From a virus, in the IMG/VR virus record IMGVR_UViG_3300033998_000339, positions 1-45,964 of that record: a DNA stretch of 45,964 nucleotides. The stretch is one strand, 5' to 3'. Within the stretch, counting starts at the first letter, position 1, and each line of letters begins with the position of its first letter. Both the position numbers and the translations under genes were made by a program. The notes beneath the pieces were generated by a model, which was not told the DNA's origin, made no database searches, and saw nothing but the letters and a program-made list of their open reading frames with translations. Positions 13,632 to 22,156 of the stretch are shown piece by piece.

Positions 13632-14066
13632 ATGCAGTTGTTGACCGTGCCCGTAAAACCAGTGCCTAAAGGCCGGCATCAGGTGCGTCTGTATAGGGGT
13701 GGAGTGGTGAGCTACACGCCGCAGAAAACGCGTGAGTATGAGAAGAAGGTACGGGCTTATGCAAAAAAGCAGCGTATAAAGCAGGTTAATGGCAAGGTAG
13801 CGGTGGTGGCGGTGTTCTATACGTCGAACCAGGGCGACGTGGATAACCTGACTAAGAGCTTGCTCGATGCATTAAATGGGGTTGCCTGGGAGGACGACCG
13901 GCAAGTAAAAGCGGTTGTGGCCGAAAAACGCCCCTGCCCTCGTGGACAGGAGAGAACAGAAGTTTTAATCATGAGTATGGCGGAATATGAGGCATTGGCC
14001 TGGGACATCGAGGGGGTATGGAATGCGTCGCGGGGAAATGGTGGGCAAGACAAAATAAAATGTTGA
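13632..14066 (+). CDS. rusA: RusA-family Holliday junction resolvase
   Basis: This 144-residue endonuclease cuts Holliday junctions and branched DNA during phage recombination and packaging. The RusA signature with catalytic aspartates is plain: GDVDNLTKSLLDALNGVAW followed by EDDRQV. N-terminal PVKPVPKGRHQVRLY is also typical. The ATG at 13632 follows GGAGGGGTG; the open frame extending back to 13557 runs through the hairpin region and was rejected. It overlaps a possible small frame downstream. Confidence 0.88.
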   Translation: MQLLTVPVKPVPKGRHQVRLYRGGVVSYTPQKTREYEKKVRAYAKKQRIKQVNGKVAVVAVFYTSNQGDVDNLTKSLLDALNGVAWEDDRQVKAVVAEKRPCPRGQERTEVLIMSMAEYEALAWDIEGVWNASRGNGGQDKIKC

Positions 14067-14197
14067 TGTTGATCTGCGAAGAGGAGCAGATGAAAACTGA
14101 GAAGCGCAAGGCATGTAGGGAGAAATATTATTGGGCTGACTTTGAACTAAGAAGGCGCATTCATGTTCCTTCTCAAGCGGCAAATCCGAGAGCTTAA
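14060..14197 (+). CDS. Possible 45-residue protein
   Basis: An ATG overlapping the rusA stop opens a 45-codon frame, Lys/Arg/Glu-rich (EEEQMKTEKRKACREKYYW). No good ribosome binding site is visible, so it would need coupling to rusA. It overlaps the next gene by 35 bases. It may be real given the tight packing but is weakly supported. Confidence 0.3.
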   Translation: MLMLICEEEQMKTEKRKACREKYYWADFELRRRIHVPSQAANPRA

Positions 14198-14423
14198 ACG
14201 CGAAGCGGATAGAGGTAAAGAGGCTATCAGTGAGCTTGAAAAAGTGCGGGCTGTGTTAGGTCAAATGGGGTTACGAACCGGGTATGGATGGATTGATGAG
14301 CTTGAGCAGGCCTTAAAGCAAGGAAGGCAGCGTGAAGGTGCGACGGCTGGAGAGGGAGATGGGGTAAAATGCGTTACCCGGAACTGGAAGGCTATATTTG
14401 CCTGGGTTGGTCAGATGATTTAA
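14163..14423 (+). CDS. Small coiled-coil hypothetical protein
   Basis: This 86-residue protein begins with a heptad-like helix (FLLKRQIRELKREADRGKEA, then ISELEKV) that should form a coiled coil. AGAAGG lies seven bases before the ATG. It overlaps the following gene by 55 bases in another frame, so its C-terminal third is constrained by two readings. Function unknown. Confidence 0.5.
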   Translation: MFLLKRQIRELKREADRGKEAISELEKVRAVLGQMGLRTGYGWIDELEQALKQGRQREGATAGEGDGVKCVTRNWKAIFAWVGQMI

Positions 14424-14626
14424 AACCCTGGGGGATAATCGTATCCGGCTGGTATCGGCCTAGGGATGGCGATTTTGCCTGGCTGTATAAACGCGATGGT
14501 CAGTATCACGTAGCGAAGACCTACGAGGAGCAGGTGGCAATTCACCGGCGGTACGGTATTCCGGTCGTGCCGCCGGGAGCTTGGTTTAAGTCGGCTGGGC
14601 AGCCGGAACAGCTTACCCTGTTCTGA
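14369..14626 (+). CDS. Hypothetical protein ending in a sliding-clamp-binding motif
   Basis: This 85-residue protein has no family I recognise (GYICLGWSDDLKPWGIIVSG, WYRPRDGDFAWLYKRDG). Its last residues are QPEQLTLF. QLxLF is the consensus by which DNA polymerases, Hda, MutS and others dock on the bacterial beta clamp. GGGAGATGGGG precedes the ATG at 14369. It would bring an unknown small protein to the replication fork; the motif is seen, the binding is inferred. Confidence 0.6.
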   Translation: MRYPELEGYICLGWSDDLKPWGIIVSGWYRPRDGDFAWLYKRDGQYHVAKTYEEQVAIHRRYGIPVVPPGAWFKSAGQPEQLTLF

Positions 14627-14659
14627 AAAAGAGTAATGCAGTACGGAGGTGATTAAACC

Positions 14660-14767
14660 GTGAGATGTCCCAACTGTGGCGAAGAGATGGTGCTTATGCC
14701 TGTCTCTGTAAAAGCTGGAAACTACGTATGTCCGAAATGCGGTCATAAGGAGTATGTTTGTGACTAG
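14660..14767 (+). CDS. 35-residue zinc-ribbon mini-protein
   Basis: GTG at 14660 follows GGAGGTGATT. The product has paired CPNC and CPKC knuckles 18 residues apart, a textbook rubredoxin-type zinc ribbon, and ends CGHKEYVCD. Such minimal ribbons often bind nucleic acid or act as phage modulators of host enzymes. The clear ribosome site and four-Cys pattern support it despite its size. Confidence 0.65.
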   Translation: MRCPNCGEEMVLMPVSVKAGNYVCPKCGHKEYVCD

Positions 14768-14806
14768 TTTTGCTTGCAGGATAATCGGGCCGGAGGTGGG
14801 AGTTGG

Positions 14807-15271
14807 ATGAAAGAGTTGCGGAAGAAGCTAGAGCCGTACTATCAAGAAGCTGAATTCTGGCTTCTAAATGCTCCGCAGAAAGAAAAAGAACTGGTGCAAA
14901 AACACGAGGATATTCTGCAATCATCGCCAGGGCCTGGTTTTGAAGTGGCGGTGCAACGCTATAACTATGGAGACCCTACCGGGGAAAAAGCCAGGAAGTT
15001 AGCTGAACTGGAACATGAGGAGCAATGGCTGCAATTAGTCCGTGAGATAGAACAGACCTCTTTCGGCCCTATTATCAGATTGCGGAGGTTGTATGGAAGA
15101 GGTTACCGGGGGAACCCCGTCTGGCGCAGGATAGCCAAAAAAGTACATTATTCCGAAAGACGGGTGCGGCAGAAATGGCGGGAAGCAGTGTATTATACGG
15201 CCTTCCTTGCTGTCAGCCGGGGGATAACGAGAAAAAAGGAAGCCGTCTATTGCAAAGAGAATGTGCTATAA
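14807..15271 (+). CDS. Late transcription regulator, ArpU/RinA-like
   Basis: This 154-residue protein is mostly helical and ends with a sigma-region-4-like HTH (VWRRIAKKVHYSERRVRQKW). It lies last before the terminators and terminase, the normal place for ArpU/RinA-type activators of the late operon. GGAGGTGGGAGT precedes the ATG at 14807. Its target would be the late promoter around 15264-15383. The assignment rests on size, HTH and position rather than on a diagnostic motif. Confidence 0.6.
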   Translation: MKELRKKLEPYYQEAEFWLLNAPQKEKELVQKHEDILQSSPGPGFEVAVQRYNYGDPTGEKARKLAELEHEEQWLQLVREIEQTSFGPIIRLRRLYGRGYRGNPVWRRIAKKVHYSERRVRQKWREAVYYTAFLAVSRGITRKKEAVYCKENVL

Positions 15272-15272
15272 T
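15264..15272 (+). promoter_or_regulatory. Extended -10 element at the late-gene boundary
   Basis: TGC-TATAAT (15264-15272) is an extended -10 sequence with no matching -35 box, as expected for an activator-dependent promoter. It overlaps the end of the ArpU-like gene and lies 11 bases before a terminator hairpin. Confidence 0.35.
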
Positions 15273-15282
15273 GCTATCAGGG

Positions 15283-15305
15283 GCCGTCCGCGAGGGCGGC
15301 TTTTT
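15283..15305 (+). terminator. Terminator at the early/late boundary, first
   Basis: GCCGTCC (15283-15289) pairs with GGGCGGC (15294-15300), one G-T wobble, tetraloop GCGA, followed by TTTTT. It ends the early transcript after the ArpU-like gene. Confidence 0.75.
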
Positions 15306-15330
15306 AGTTTGTAGGAATGGCCCTTCTTTT

Positions 15331-15361
15331 GGCCGACCGTATTGGGCGGCCTTTCTGTTTT
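15331..15361 (+). terminator. Terminator at the early/late boundary, second
   Basis: GGCCGACC (15331-15338) pairs with GGGCGGCC (15344-15351) with one mismatch, followed by TTTCTGTTTT. It lies between the first terminator and terS and would require read-through or a promoter downstream for late expression. Confidence 0.6.
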
Positions 15362-15383
15362 AGGGCAAGTGAGGTGGGAGGTG

Positions 15384-15869
15384 ATGGCCCGGTACGACTG
15401 GGAGGCCCTAAAAAGGGAATTCCTGCTTGGAGATTACAAGTCGGTTAGAGAATTTGCCCGGCAGAAGGGCTTAAAATATAACGCGTACTTTGCCAAGCGG
15501 ACTAAAGGCTGGGCCGGTGAGAAGCAAGCAAAGAAAAGGCAAAAGGAAAGCAAAATCGTTAAGGCGGTTCTAGAGAAACAGGCCCAGCACGAGATTGACT
15601 GGAACACCCGGCACTTAGAGATTTGGGGCAAGCTGCTAGTGATAATCCTGGAGGCGGTGGAAGACTACCGCCTCCAATTTGTTAGCGAGAAGACCGGGCG
15701 GCTTAACGTCTATGCCCTGGAGAAGGTGGCCAACATTATCGAGAAGGCTCAGAAGGGCCAGAGGTTATCTTTGGGGCTGGATGAGAAGACCGAGAAGGAC
15801 GACGGCAGCCTACAAGAGCTTGCCGATGCCATCAGGGAAAGCCTTAAAGCCCTGGGTGAGAGCAAATGA
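15384..15869 (+). CDS. terS: Terminase small subunit
   Basis: This 161-residue protein has an N-terminal HTH (REFARQKGLKYNAYFAKRTK) like PBSX/SPP1-type small terminases and a central oligomerisation helix. It recognises phage DNA for packaging. The ATG at 15384 follows GGGAGGTG. It overlaps terL by ATGA. The packaging site is expected in or near this gene but is not identifiable by eye. Confidence 0.78.
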   Translation: MARYDWEALKREFLLGDYKSVREFARQKGLKYNAYFAKRTKGWAGEKQAKKRQKESKIVKAVLEKQAQHEIDWNTRHLEIWGKLLVIILEAVEDYRLQFVSEKTGRLNVYALEKVANIIEKAQKGQRLSLGLDEKTEKDDGSLQELADAIRESLKALGESK

Positions 15870-17074
15870 GCTTTGCCTGGGGCAGATTCAGCCGGAAGCA
15901 GCTTGATGTTATTGCCAACGCTACGGCCCGATTGAATATACTGGACGGCTCCGTGCGCTCCGGTAAGACAATTGCCAGCTTAGTAGCGTGGATAATGTTC
16001 GTTGGGGAGGCCCCACCGGGCGAGTTACTCATGGTGGGCAAGACGGAGCGAACGCTAAAGCGCAACGTGCTGGACTTGTTGGAGAGCATGGTGGGTAGCA
16101 AGCACTTCAAGTACAAGCAAGGGGCTGGCGAAGCTTATTTATTCGGCCGCAGGATTTACCTTGCTGGGGCAAACGATGAGCGGGCTGAAGGCAAGATTAG
16201 AGGCATGACTTTAGCCGGAGCTTATGGAGATGAGATAACACTTTGGCCGGAGAGTTTCTTTACGATGTTACTCTCTCGGCTTTCATTGCCGGGTGCGAGG
16301 TTTATAGGTACTACAAATCCCGACAGCCCTTTTCACTGGCTTAACACTAGGTATCTCGAAAAAGCCGGGCTGCTTAACCTAAAGCGGTGGCAGTTTAGAC
16401 TTGAGGACAATCTAAACCTCGACCCGGCCTACGTCGAAGCCCTTAAGAAGGAATACACCGGCCTGTGGTATAAGCGGTTCATCCTGGGGCTTTGGGTGCT
16501 TGCCGAAGGTGCCATATATGACATGTGGGATGATGCCCGGTTTGTTAGGCCGGCGCCGGAAGATTTGCAGCGTTTCATTGTTGCCGTTGATTATGGCACC
16601 AGTAATCCCTGTACGTTTGGGCTGTACGCTTGGAAAGACGGGCCAAGACCAGTGGTGCATTTAGTCCGGGAATACTGGTACGATTCTAAAGAAACCGGGC
16701 GCCAGAAAACGGATGCAGAATATGCTGATGATTTCAGGGAATGGCTCGGCGATATAAACCCGGAAGCAATTTACGTCGATCCCTCAGCAGCAAGCTTTAT
16801 CGCCGAGTTGAGGAAGCGAGGGTATACAGTAAGCGATGCGAATAACGACGTTATAGACGGGATCCGGTTTGTCGCGTCTATGCTGAACCAGGAGAGGTTT
16901 TTTGTTGACCCGAGTTGCATTAATACAATAAAAGAATTTGCTTCATATGTTTGGGACCCAAGAGCGCAGTTAAAAGGCGAAGATAAACCGCTAAAACAAA
17001 ACGACCATGCCATGGACCGCAACAGGTACGCTTTGCACAGTCACTTTAATTACGAACCTATTCAGTTGTGGTAG
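15866..17074 (+). CDS. terL: Terminase large subunit, PBSX family
   Basis: This 402-residue packaging motor has Walker A GSVRSGKT (28-35), Walker B followed by catalytic Glu (AGAYGDE), the coupling motif region GTTNPDSP, and a C-terminal RNase-H-type nuclease with metal-binding Asp in VAVDYG and downstream YVDPSAASF. It cuts concatemeric DNA and pumps it into the prohead. Length fits the family. It overlaps terS by four bases and is followed after three bases by the portal gene. Confidence 0.93.
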   Translation: MSFAWGRFSRKQLDVIANATARLNILDGSVRSGKTIASLVAWIMFVGEAPPGELLMVGKTERTLKRNVLDLLESMVGSKHFKYKQGAGEAYLFGRRIYLAGANDERAEGKIRGMTLAGAYGDEITLWPESFFTMLLSRLSLPGARFIGTTNPDSPFHWLNTRYLEKAGLLNLKRWQFRLEDNLNLDPAYVEALKKEYTGLWYKRFILGLWVLAEGAIYDMWDDARFVRPAPEDLQRFIVAVDYGTSNPCTFGLYAWKDGPRPVVHLVREYWYDSKETGRQKTDAEYADDFREWLGDINPEAIYVDPSAASFIAELRKRGYTVSDANNDVIDGIRFVASMLNQERFFVDPSCINTIKEFASYVWDPRAQLKGEDKPLKQNDHAMDRNRYALHSHFNYEPIQLW

Positions 17075-17077
17075 GAT

Positions 17078-19234
17078 GTGATTCTGTTGCTGTTACCGTT
17101 GAGAGACAGGCTAAAACTCCTGGTCCGTGCCGCCATCGGAGTATTTTCCGATACCTCCACCCAGCAGGTTTACGGCATGCTGGCCGGCATTTTCCCCGGG
17201 ACCGCAGGGCAGCCCCCCAAACGGGGGACCAGGGAACTTCTCAACGCTTACAACGAAATGCCCTGGCTCCGGGCAGTGGTGAACAAGGTTAGCCGCAGCG
17301 TGGCTTCTGTACCCTGGCGCCTTTACGTAGTAAGGAGAAACGGCAAGGCCGTTAAAATATCCAAAATTCAGTGGACCGATTACGCCGGAAGGCAAAAACT
17401 GATGGTCAGTTACCGCAAGCAGGGCGAGTTGATGGAGATAGAGGAGCATCCCCTGCTGGATCTGTTTAATAAGCCCAATTCATTCCTGACGGGGCTGGTT
17501 TTCCGGCAGCTGACGCAGATTTACATTGACCTGGCCGGCGAAGCGTTTTGGCTCAAAGAGCGAAACGGCGCCGGCAGGCCGGTGACCCTTTGGCCGCTTC
17601 CGCCGGACTGGGTAATTAGCACGCCTACGCCGGCGCATCGTTTTTTCCGGGTGTCGTTCCGGGGGTGGCAGGGGGAGATTCCCGATACGGAGATTTTGTG
17701 GATGGTGGATCCGGATCCACTCAACCCTTACGGCCGGGGTTCCGGTGTGGCACGGGCCTTGAGTGACGAACTGGAAACGGACGAATACGCAGCCAAGCAT
17801 ACAAAATCCTGGTTCTATAACCGGGCCCGGCCGGACGTAATTATCAGCGCCGATGGCCTGAGACCGGAAGATACCAGGCGGCTTGAACAAGATTGGCTGG
17901 CAAGAAATCAGGGTTTCTGGAAAGCTTACAAGCCGTATTTCTTGAGTAAGAAAATTGACGTTCAAACTCTGAGCCAGACGTTTGAAAATATGCAGCTGGT
18001 GGAACTCCGCAAATACGAGCGGGACACGATAATCCAGATCTACGGTGTCCCACCTGAAATCCTGGGCATTATCGAAAACTCCAACAGGGCCACTATAGAG
18101 GCGGCAGATTATCTCTTTGCTAAGTGGGTCGTTCAGCCGCGCCTGGAGTTTTTGCGCAACGTGCTGCAGGAGTTTTTAGTACCCGAATTCGACGACCGGC
18201 TCATCCTGGATTATGAGAACCCGGTCAGCGAGGACAAGGAATATAACCTGAAAGTAGCGCAGGCATCGCCCTGGTCCATGACCGTGGACGAGTGGCGGGA
18301 ACTGCAGGGACGGGAACCTCTGCCGGACGGCCAGGGGCAGGTTTATATGTTGCCGTTTAATTTGTACTCTTCGCGCACACTGGCCGGGGGAGGGCAGCAG
18401 CAGGCGCCGGGGCAACCTGAAGTGCCGTCTCAGGAGGAACAGCCTTCAGAAGGGAAACAACAACGGGTTAAGCAACTAAATCAGGATGACGTTGAAAAAA
18501 TCCTGGCCGCCGTAGCCATAAAACACTTGTATGACCAGCTTTTACCTGTGTACCGGGAAATTGTAGCCGCCTTCGGGCAGGACATGCTGGATACCCTGGT
18601 TGTAGGGATTGACTTCGACTTGCTGAATCCCGGGGTGGTTTATTTTCTCAATAACGAAGCCGGGAAGTACATCAAGGAGATTAACGAGACCACGCTAAAG
18701 GCCCTCCGGGAAACTTTGATCGAGGGCGTAGAGGCCGGGGAGAGCATTCCAAAGCTGGCCAAGAGGATTTCGGTAGTGTTTGATGATGCGAAAGGGCGCC
18801 GGGCGGTAACTATCGCCAGGACGGAAGTGGTGCGGGCTTCTAATTTCGGCGGCTGGGAGGGGATGAGGCAGGGCGGAGCAGAAGAAAAAGAATGGCTGGC
18901 TACCAGAGATAGCCGGGTTAGAGACGCCCACCTGGCCATGGACGGACAAATAAAACCCGTGGATCAGCCATTTGTAGCTCCCGGTGGCCAGACGGCGATG
19001 TACCCGGGAAATTTCGGCGTAGCCAGCCTGGATATAAACTGCCGGTGCACGGTGGCTCCGGTGCTGGGTGGCAAAACTATGTACGACACCGAAGAGAAGC
19101 GGGTAGCCGCCTGGCAGAAGTATGATGCTGACCTGCGGCCCTGGGAGCGCCGGATGGAGACGGCGGTGAAGAAGGCATTCCAGGCGCAGCAGGATGCGGC
19201 AATGGAGGTTTTGAAGGAATTAGGGAAGGAGTGA
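17078..19234 (+). CDS. Portal protein fused to MuF-type head morphogenesis domain
   Basis: This 718-residue protein joins two usually separate genes. Residues about 25-420 are an HK97-type portal (YNEMPWLRAVVNKVSRSVAS, IYGVPPEILGIIENSNRATI). A Gln/Pro-rich linker follows (about 430-465). Residues about 580-690 are an SPP1 gp7/MuF domain with ARTEVVRASNFG, RDAHLAMDGQ and DINCRCTVAP. The portal ring is the DNA channel of the head; MuF proteins enter the virion. The reading frame is continuous with no weak point, so the fusion is real in this sequence. The start is GTG at 17078 with a weak GGAT site. Confidence 0.9.
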   Translation: MILLLLPLRDRLKLLVRAAIGVFSDTSTQQVYGMLAGIFPGTAGQPPKRGTRELLNAYNEMPWLRAVVNKVSRSVASVPWRLYVVRRNGKAVKISKIQWTDYAGRQKLMVSYRKQGELMEIEEHPLLDLFNKPNSFLTGLVFRQLTQIYIDLAGEAFWLKERNGAGRPVTLWPLPPDWVISTPTPAHRFFRVSFRGWQGEIPDTEILWMVDPDPLNPYGRGSGVARALSDELETDEYAAKHTKSWFYNRARPDVIISADGLRPEDTRRLEQDWLARNQGFWKAYKPYFLSKKIDVQTLSQTFENMQLVELRKYERDTIIQIYGVPPEILGIIENSNRATIEAADYLFAKWVVQPRLEFLRNVLQEFLVPEFDDRLILDYENPVSEDKEYNLKVAQASPWSMTVDEWRELQGREPLPDGQGQVYMLPFNLYSSRTLAGGGQQQAPGQPEVPSQEEQPSEGKQQRVKQLNQDDVEKILAAVAIKHLYDQLLPVYREIVAAFGQDMLDTLVVGIDFDLLNPGVVYFLNNEAGKYIKEINETTLKALRETLIEGVEAGESIPKLAKRISVVFDDAKGRRAVTIARTEVVRASNFGGWEGMRQGGAEEKEWLATRDSRVRDAHLAMDGQIKPVDQPFVAPGGQTAMYPGNFGVASLDINCRCTVAPVLGGKTMYDTEEKRVAAWQKYDADLRPWERRMETAVKKAFQAQQDAAMEVLKELGKE

Positions 19235-19240
19235 AATACT

Positions 19241-20689
19241 TTGGCCGATAAGCTGAAGTTCATAGACCTCAAAACGTTCAAGGAAAAAGCCCTGGCGGAA
19301 GAAGAAGTCCAGGGCTTTGGTTTGCGCAAGCAGTTTGTCCTGGAGGAAGTCAAGCAGGTCGAAGGTGAAGACGACACCCTGCAGTTTACGATTTCCACCG
19401 GCTCGGTGGACCGGGACAGCGATACCATCAATCCCGACGGTTGGAAACTAGAGAACTATCTTAAAAACCCTGTCGTTCTTTGGGCACACGACTACCAGGG
19501 CCTCCCGGTAGCCAAGGCACCGGCAACCTGGGTGGAGAATGGGAAACTCAAGAGCAGGGCGCAGTTTACGCCGAAGGACTTATACCCGTTCGGCCATCTG
19601 GTCTATCAACTTTACAAGCAGGGATATCTAAAGGCTACATCTGTTGGCTTCAACCCCCTTAAGTGGCAGTTCAATGAGGAGCGCAAGTTCGGGATAGACT
19701 TCCTGGAACAGGAGCTTCTCGAATATTCCTGTGTGCCGGTTCCGGCCAATCCGGAGGCCCTTATAGATGCAAAGGCGAAGGGCATTGACCTGGTGCCGCT
19801 CAAAGAGTGGGCCGAACGGGTGCTTGATGAGTGGCACCAGGAGAAAGGGTTATGGCTGCCCAGGAGCAAGGTGGAGCAGGTGTTTGCCTTGTTGGACGGC
19901 AAGAAGTCCTTCCTGGTGCCTGATGTGACGAGTAAAAATGACGGGGATGGTGTCGTCGAAAAAGGTGCCATCTCCTATGCCCGGGCTCACCCAGACGGCA
20001 CACCGAAAGCCCCGGAGGACGAAGAGTGGGACGGTCCCGCGGAGGTGGCGGCTGCCGATGTAGATGACCTCAAAGTAATGTGTGCATGGGTGGATAGCGA
20101 AAACGCTGACAAGAAGGGTGCATATAAGCTGCCCCACCATAAGGCATCCGGCCAGCACGCCGTAGTGTGGCGCGGAGTGGACGCCGCCGGCAAGGCCGTA
20201 ATGGGCGCCAGGGGTGGCGTGGACATTCCGGAGGATGACGTTGCCGGCGTTAAGGCGCACCTGGCGAAGCATTACAAGGAATTTAATAAGACCCCGCCAT
20301 GGGAAACCGAAGAGGGGCGGGCGTATGAAGCCATTTGCAAGTTGAACATTTCGCAGGCAATCAAGGAGGATATTGGCCGGGTGCTATTACCCGGCGTTTT
20401 TGATGACCAGAAATCCGGCCGGGTGCTTTCCCGGGCGAACGAGGACCGCATCCGCAGAGCGGCTGAATTGCTGCAGGAAGTGCTTGCTCAACTAGAAGAG
20501 GAACCGGAGCAGGACAACCCTGATTCCGTTTCTCATAAAAATGGTGATGACGTGGTGCTTCTGCTGGCCAACGACGAAGGAGCTGGCGAAGGAGAATCGA
20601 GGTTCGACGTTGATGACAAATCATTGCAAGAGATGGTGAAAGAGGTCCTGAGAGAAGCGCTGAGAAGCATCACCGGCAGAGTAGACTAA
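19241..20689 (+). CDS. Prohead maturation protease with scaffold-like tail
   Basis: Residues about 45-190 of this 482-residue protein form an HK97/S78-type serine protease (STGSVDRDSDTINPDGW, VLWAHDY with the catalytic His, ATSVGF with the likely Ser). A separate middle domain (about 235-355, AISYARAHPDGTPKAPEDEE to VKAHLAKHYKEFN) is found in some phage structural proteins. The acidic helical C-terminus probably serves as scaffold. The TTG start at 19241 follows AAGGAGTG. It lies just before the capsid gene, as expected. Confidence 0.87.
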   Translation: MADKLKFIDLKTFKEKALAEEEVQGFGLRKQFVLEEVKQVEGEDDTLQFTISTGSVDRDSDTINPDGWKLENYLKNPVVLWAHDYQGLPVAKAPATWVENGKLKSRAQFTPKDLYPFGHLVYQLYKQGYLKATSVGFNPLKWQFNEERKFGIDFLEQELLEYSCVPVPANPEALIDAKAKGIDLVPLKEWAERVLDEWHQEKGLWLPRSKVEQVFALLDGKKSFLVPDVTSKNDGDGVVEKGAISYARAHPDGTPKAPEDEEWDGPAEVAAADVDDLKVMCAWVDSENADKKGAYKLPHHKASGQHAVVWRGVDAAGKAVMGARGGVDIPEDDVAGVKAHLAKHYKEFNKTPPWETEEGRAYEAICKLNISQAIKEDIGRVLLPGVFDDQKSGRVLSRANEDRIRRAAELLQEVLAQLEEEPEQDNPDSVSHKNGDDVVLLLANDEGAGEGESRFDVDDKSLQEMVKEVLREALRSITGRVD

Positions 20690-20706
20690 GCAAGGAGGAA
20701 AAAATA

Positions 20707-21879
20707 ATGGGAAAGCAAATGACTTTAGACGAACTGCGGGAAATGATTAAGAGCATTGTGGCCGAAGCCGTGGAGCCCTTAAAGCAGCAGCAGACTGACT
20801 GGGCTAGCAAGATTTTTGCTGTCCCACCTGCCGAGGACAAAAAGCCGGAAAAAGGCATGATCACCGCTCGCATTGTCCGGGCGCTGGCTGCTGCAAAAGG
20901 CGATCCAGAGCGAGCTGCAACCTGGGCAAAGAAAAACTGGAATGACAGCGAGCTTGTGGTCAAAGCGTTGGCCGCTGGGGACGCTACCGCCGGCGGATAC
21001 CTGGTGCCGCCGGAGTACAGCACCGACCTGATCGAACTGCTGAAGCCACAGGCTGTAGTGCGGCGTTTGGGAGCGGTCACGCTGCCGATGGATGCCGGTA
21101 CCATGAGCATACCGAAGATTACTGGTGGTGCGACTGCTTCATATATCGGCGAAAACACCAACATTCCTAAGACTGAGCAGACCTTTGGACAAATCACCTT
21201 AACCTGGAAGAAGCTGGCCGCACTGGTGCCTATCAGCAATGATTTACTGCGTTTTTCTAACCCGAACGCAGATAGCATCGTGCGGGACGACCTGGTTTCG
21301 GCGATGGCCTTACGCGAAGACCTAGCGTTCATCCGGGACGACGGCACCAGCAACAAACCAAAGGGACTGCTTAACTGGGCGCCGACGGAGAACAAGTTCA
21401 GCGCAAATCCTACGGTGAATCTGGCAAACGTAACCGCCGACCTGGGCAAAGCCGTGTACCTGCTTAAGAAAAACAACGTGCGGTTTATCCGCCCGGGCTG
21501 GATCATGTCACCCCGTACTGAGAATTACCTGATGACTGTGCGGGACGCTAATGGAAACTTCGCTTTCCGGACGGAGATGTTGGCTGGTCGGCTTTTCGGG
21601 TTTCCCTATGGGGTGACTTCACAGATTCCAGAAAACCTGGGTGTAGACGGTAATGAGTCCGAAGTATACCTGGTTGACTTTGCCGACGCGGTTATCGGCG
21701 AGGCTACGCAGCTGATTATCGACGCTTCTACTGAGGCGGCCTACCATGATGGCACCAATGTTGTGGCGGCTTTCTCGCTGGATCAGACGGTGATCAGGGT
21801 GATAGCTCAACATGACTTTGCTATGAGGCATGCCGAGTCTATTGCGGTCATTCAAGCTGTGAAGTGGGGTGCCGCTTAA
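20707..21879 (+). CDS. Major capsid protein, HK97 fold
   Basis: This 390-residue protein has an N-terminal helical delta-like region (about 1-75), likely removed by the protease, then the HK97 core beginning GGYLVPPEYSTDLIELLKPQ. It includes VTLPMDAGTMSIPKIT, SYIGENTNIPKT and FIRDDGTSNKPKGLL. It assembles the icosahedral head. AAGGAGG lies just before the ATG. The gene ends shortly before a hairpin terminator, which could raise its relative expression. Confidence 0.93.
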   Translation: MGKQMTLDELREMIKSIVAEAVEPLKQQQTDWASKIFAVPPAEDKKPEKGMITARIVRALAAAKGDPERAATWAKKNWNDSELVVKALAAGDATAGGYLVPPEYSTDLIELLKPQAVVRRLGAVTLPMDAGTMSIPKITGGATASYIGENTNIPKTEQTFGQITLTWKKLAALVPISNDLLRFSNPNADSIVRDDLVSAMALREDLAFIRDDGTSNKPKGLLNWAPTENKFSANPTVNLANVTADLGKAVYLLKKNNVRFIRPGWIMSPRTENYLMTVRDANGNFAFRTEMLAGRLFGFPYGVTSQIPENLGVDGNESEVYLVDFADAVIGEATQLIIDASTEAAYHDGTNVVAAFSLDQTVIRVIAQHDFAMRHAESIAVIQAVKWGAA

Positions 21880-21891
21880 AAGTAGATGAGG

Positions 21892-21921
21892 GCCGGGGTT
21901 AATTCCCCGGCTCCTTATTTT
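21892..21921 (+). terminator. Hairpin after the capsid gene
   Basis: GCCGGGG (21892-21898) pairs perfectly with CCCCGGC (21905-21911), loop TTAATT, followed by TCCTTATTTT. The weak T tract suggests partial termination or mRNA stabilisation after the capsid gene, leaving downstream genes at lower level. Confidence 0.6.
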
Positions 21922-21958
21922 AAAGTAATAATCCGCCAGGAAAGGAGACAGGTTTTCC

Positions 21959-22150
21959 ATGAAAGTTATTCGTTTTAAAGTCGGGGTTTCCCCGTACCAG
22001 GCGGGCGAATTAGCGGGTTTTCCGGAGGCGGAGGCCCGCTGCCTCATTGAAGCCGGGGTCGCGGAGGAATACCAACCGCAAACAGATGAAACAAAAGCAC
22101 CCGAAAGACCAGAAGAAGACAAAATGGTGAGGGATGCAAGAAAGAAGTGA
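21959..22150 (+). CDS. Small head protein, hypothetical
   Basis: This 63-residue protein has a short compact N-terminus (FKVGVSPYQAGELAGFPEAE) and a charged tail. Similar small genes often sit between capsid and connector genes. AAGGAGA lies upstream of the ATG. No defined role. Confidence 0.6.
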   Translation: MKVIRFKVGVSPYQAGELAGFPEAEARCLIEAGVAEEYQPQTDETKAPERPEEDKMVRDARKK

Positions 22151-22156
22151 TTCTGA

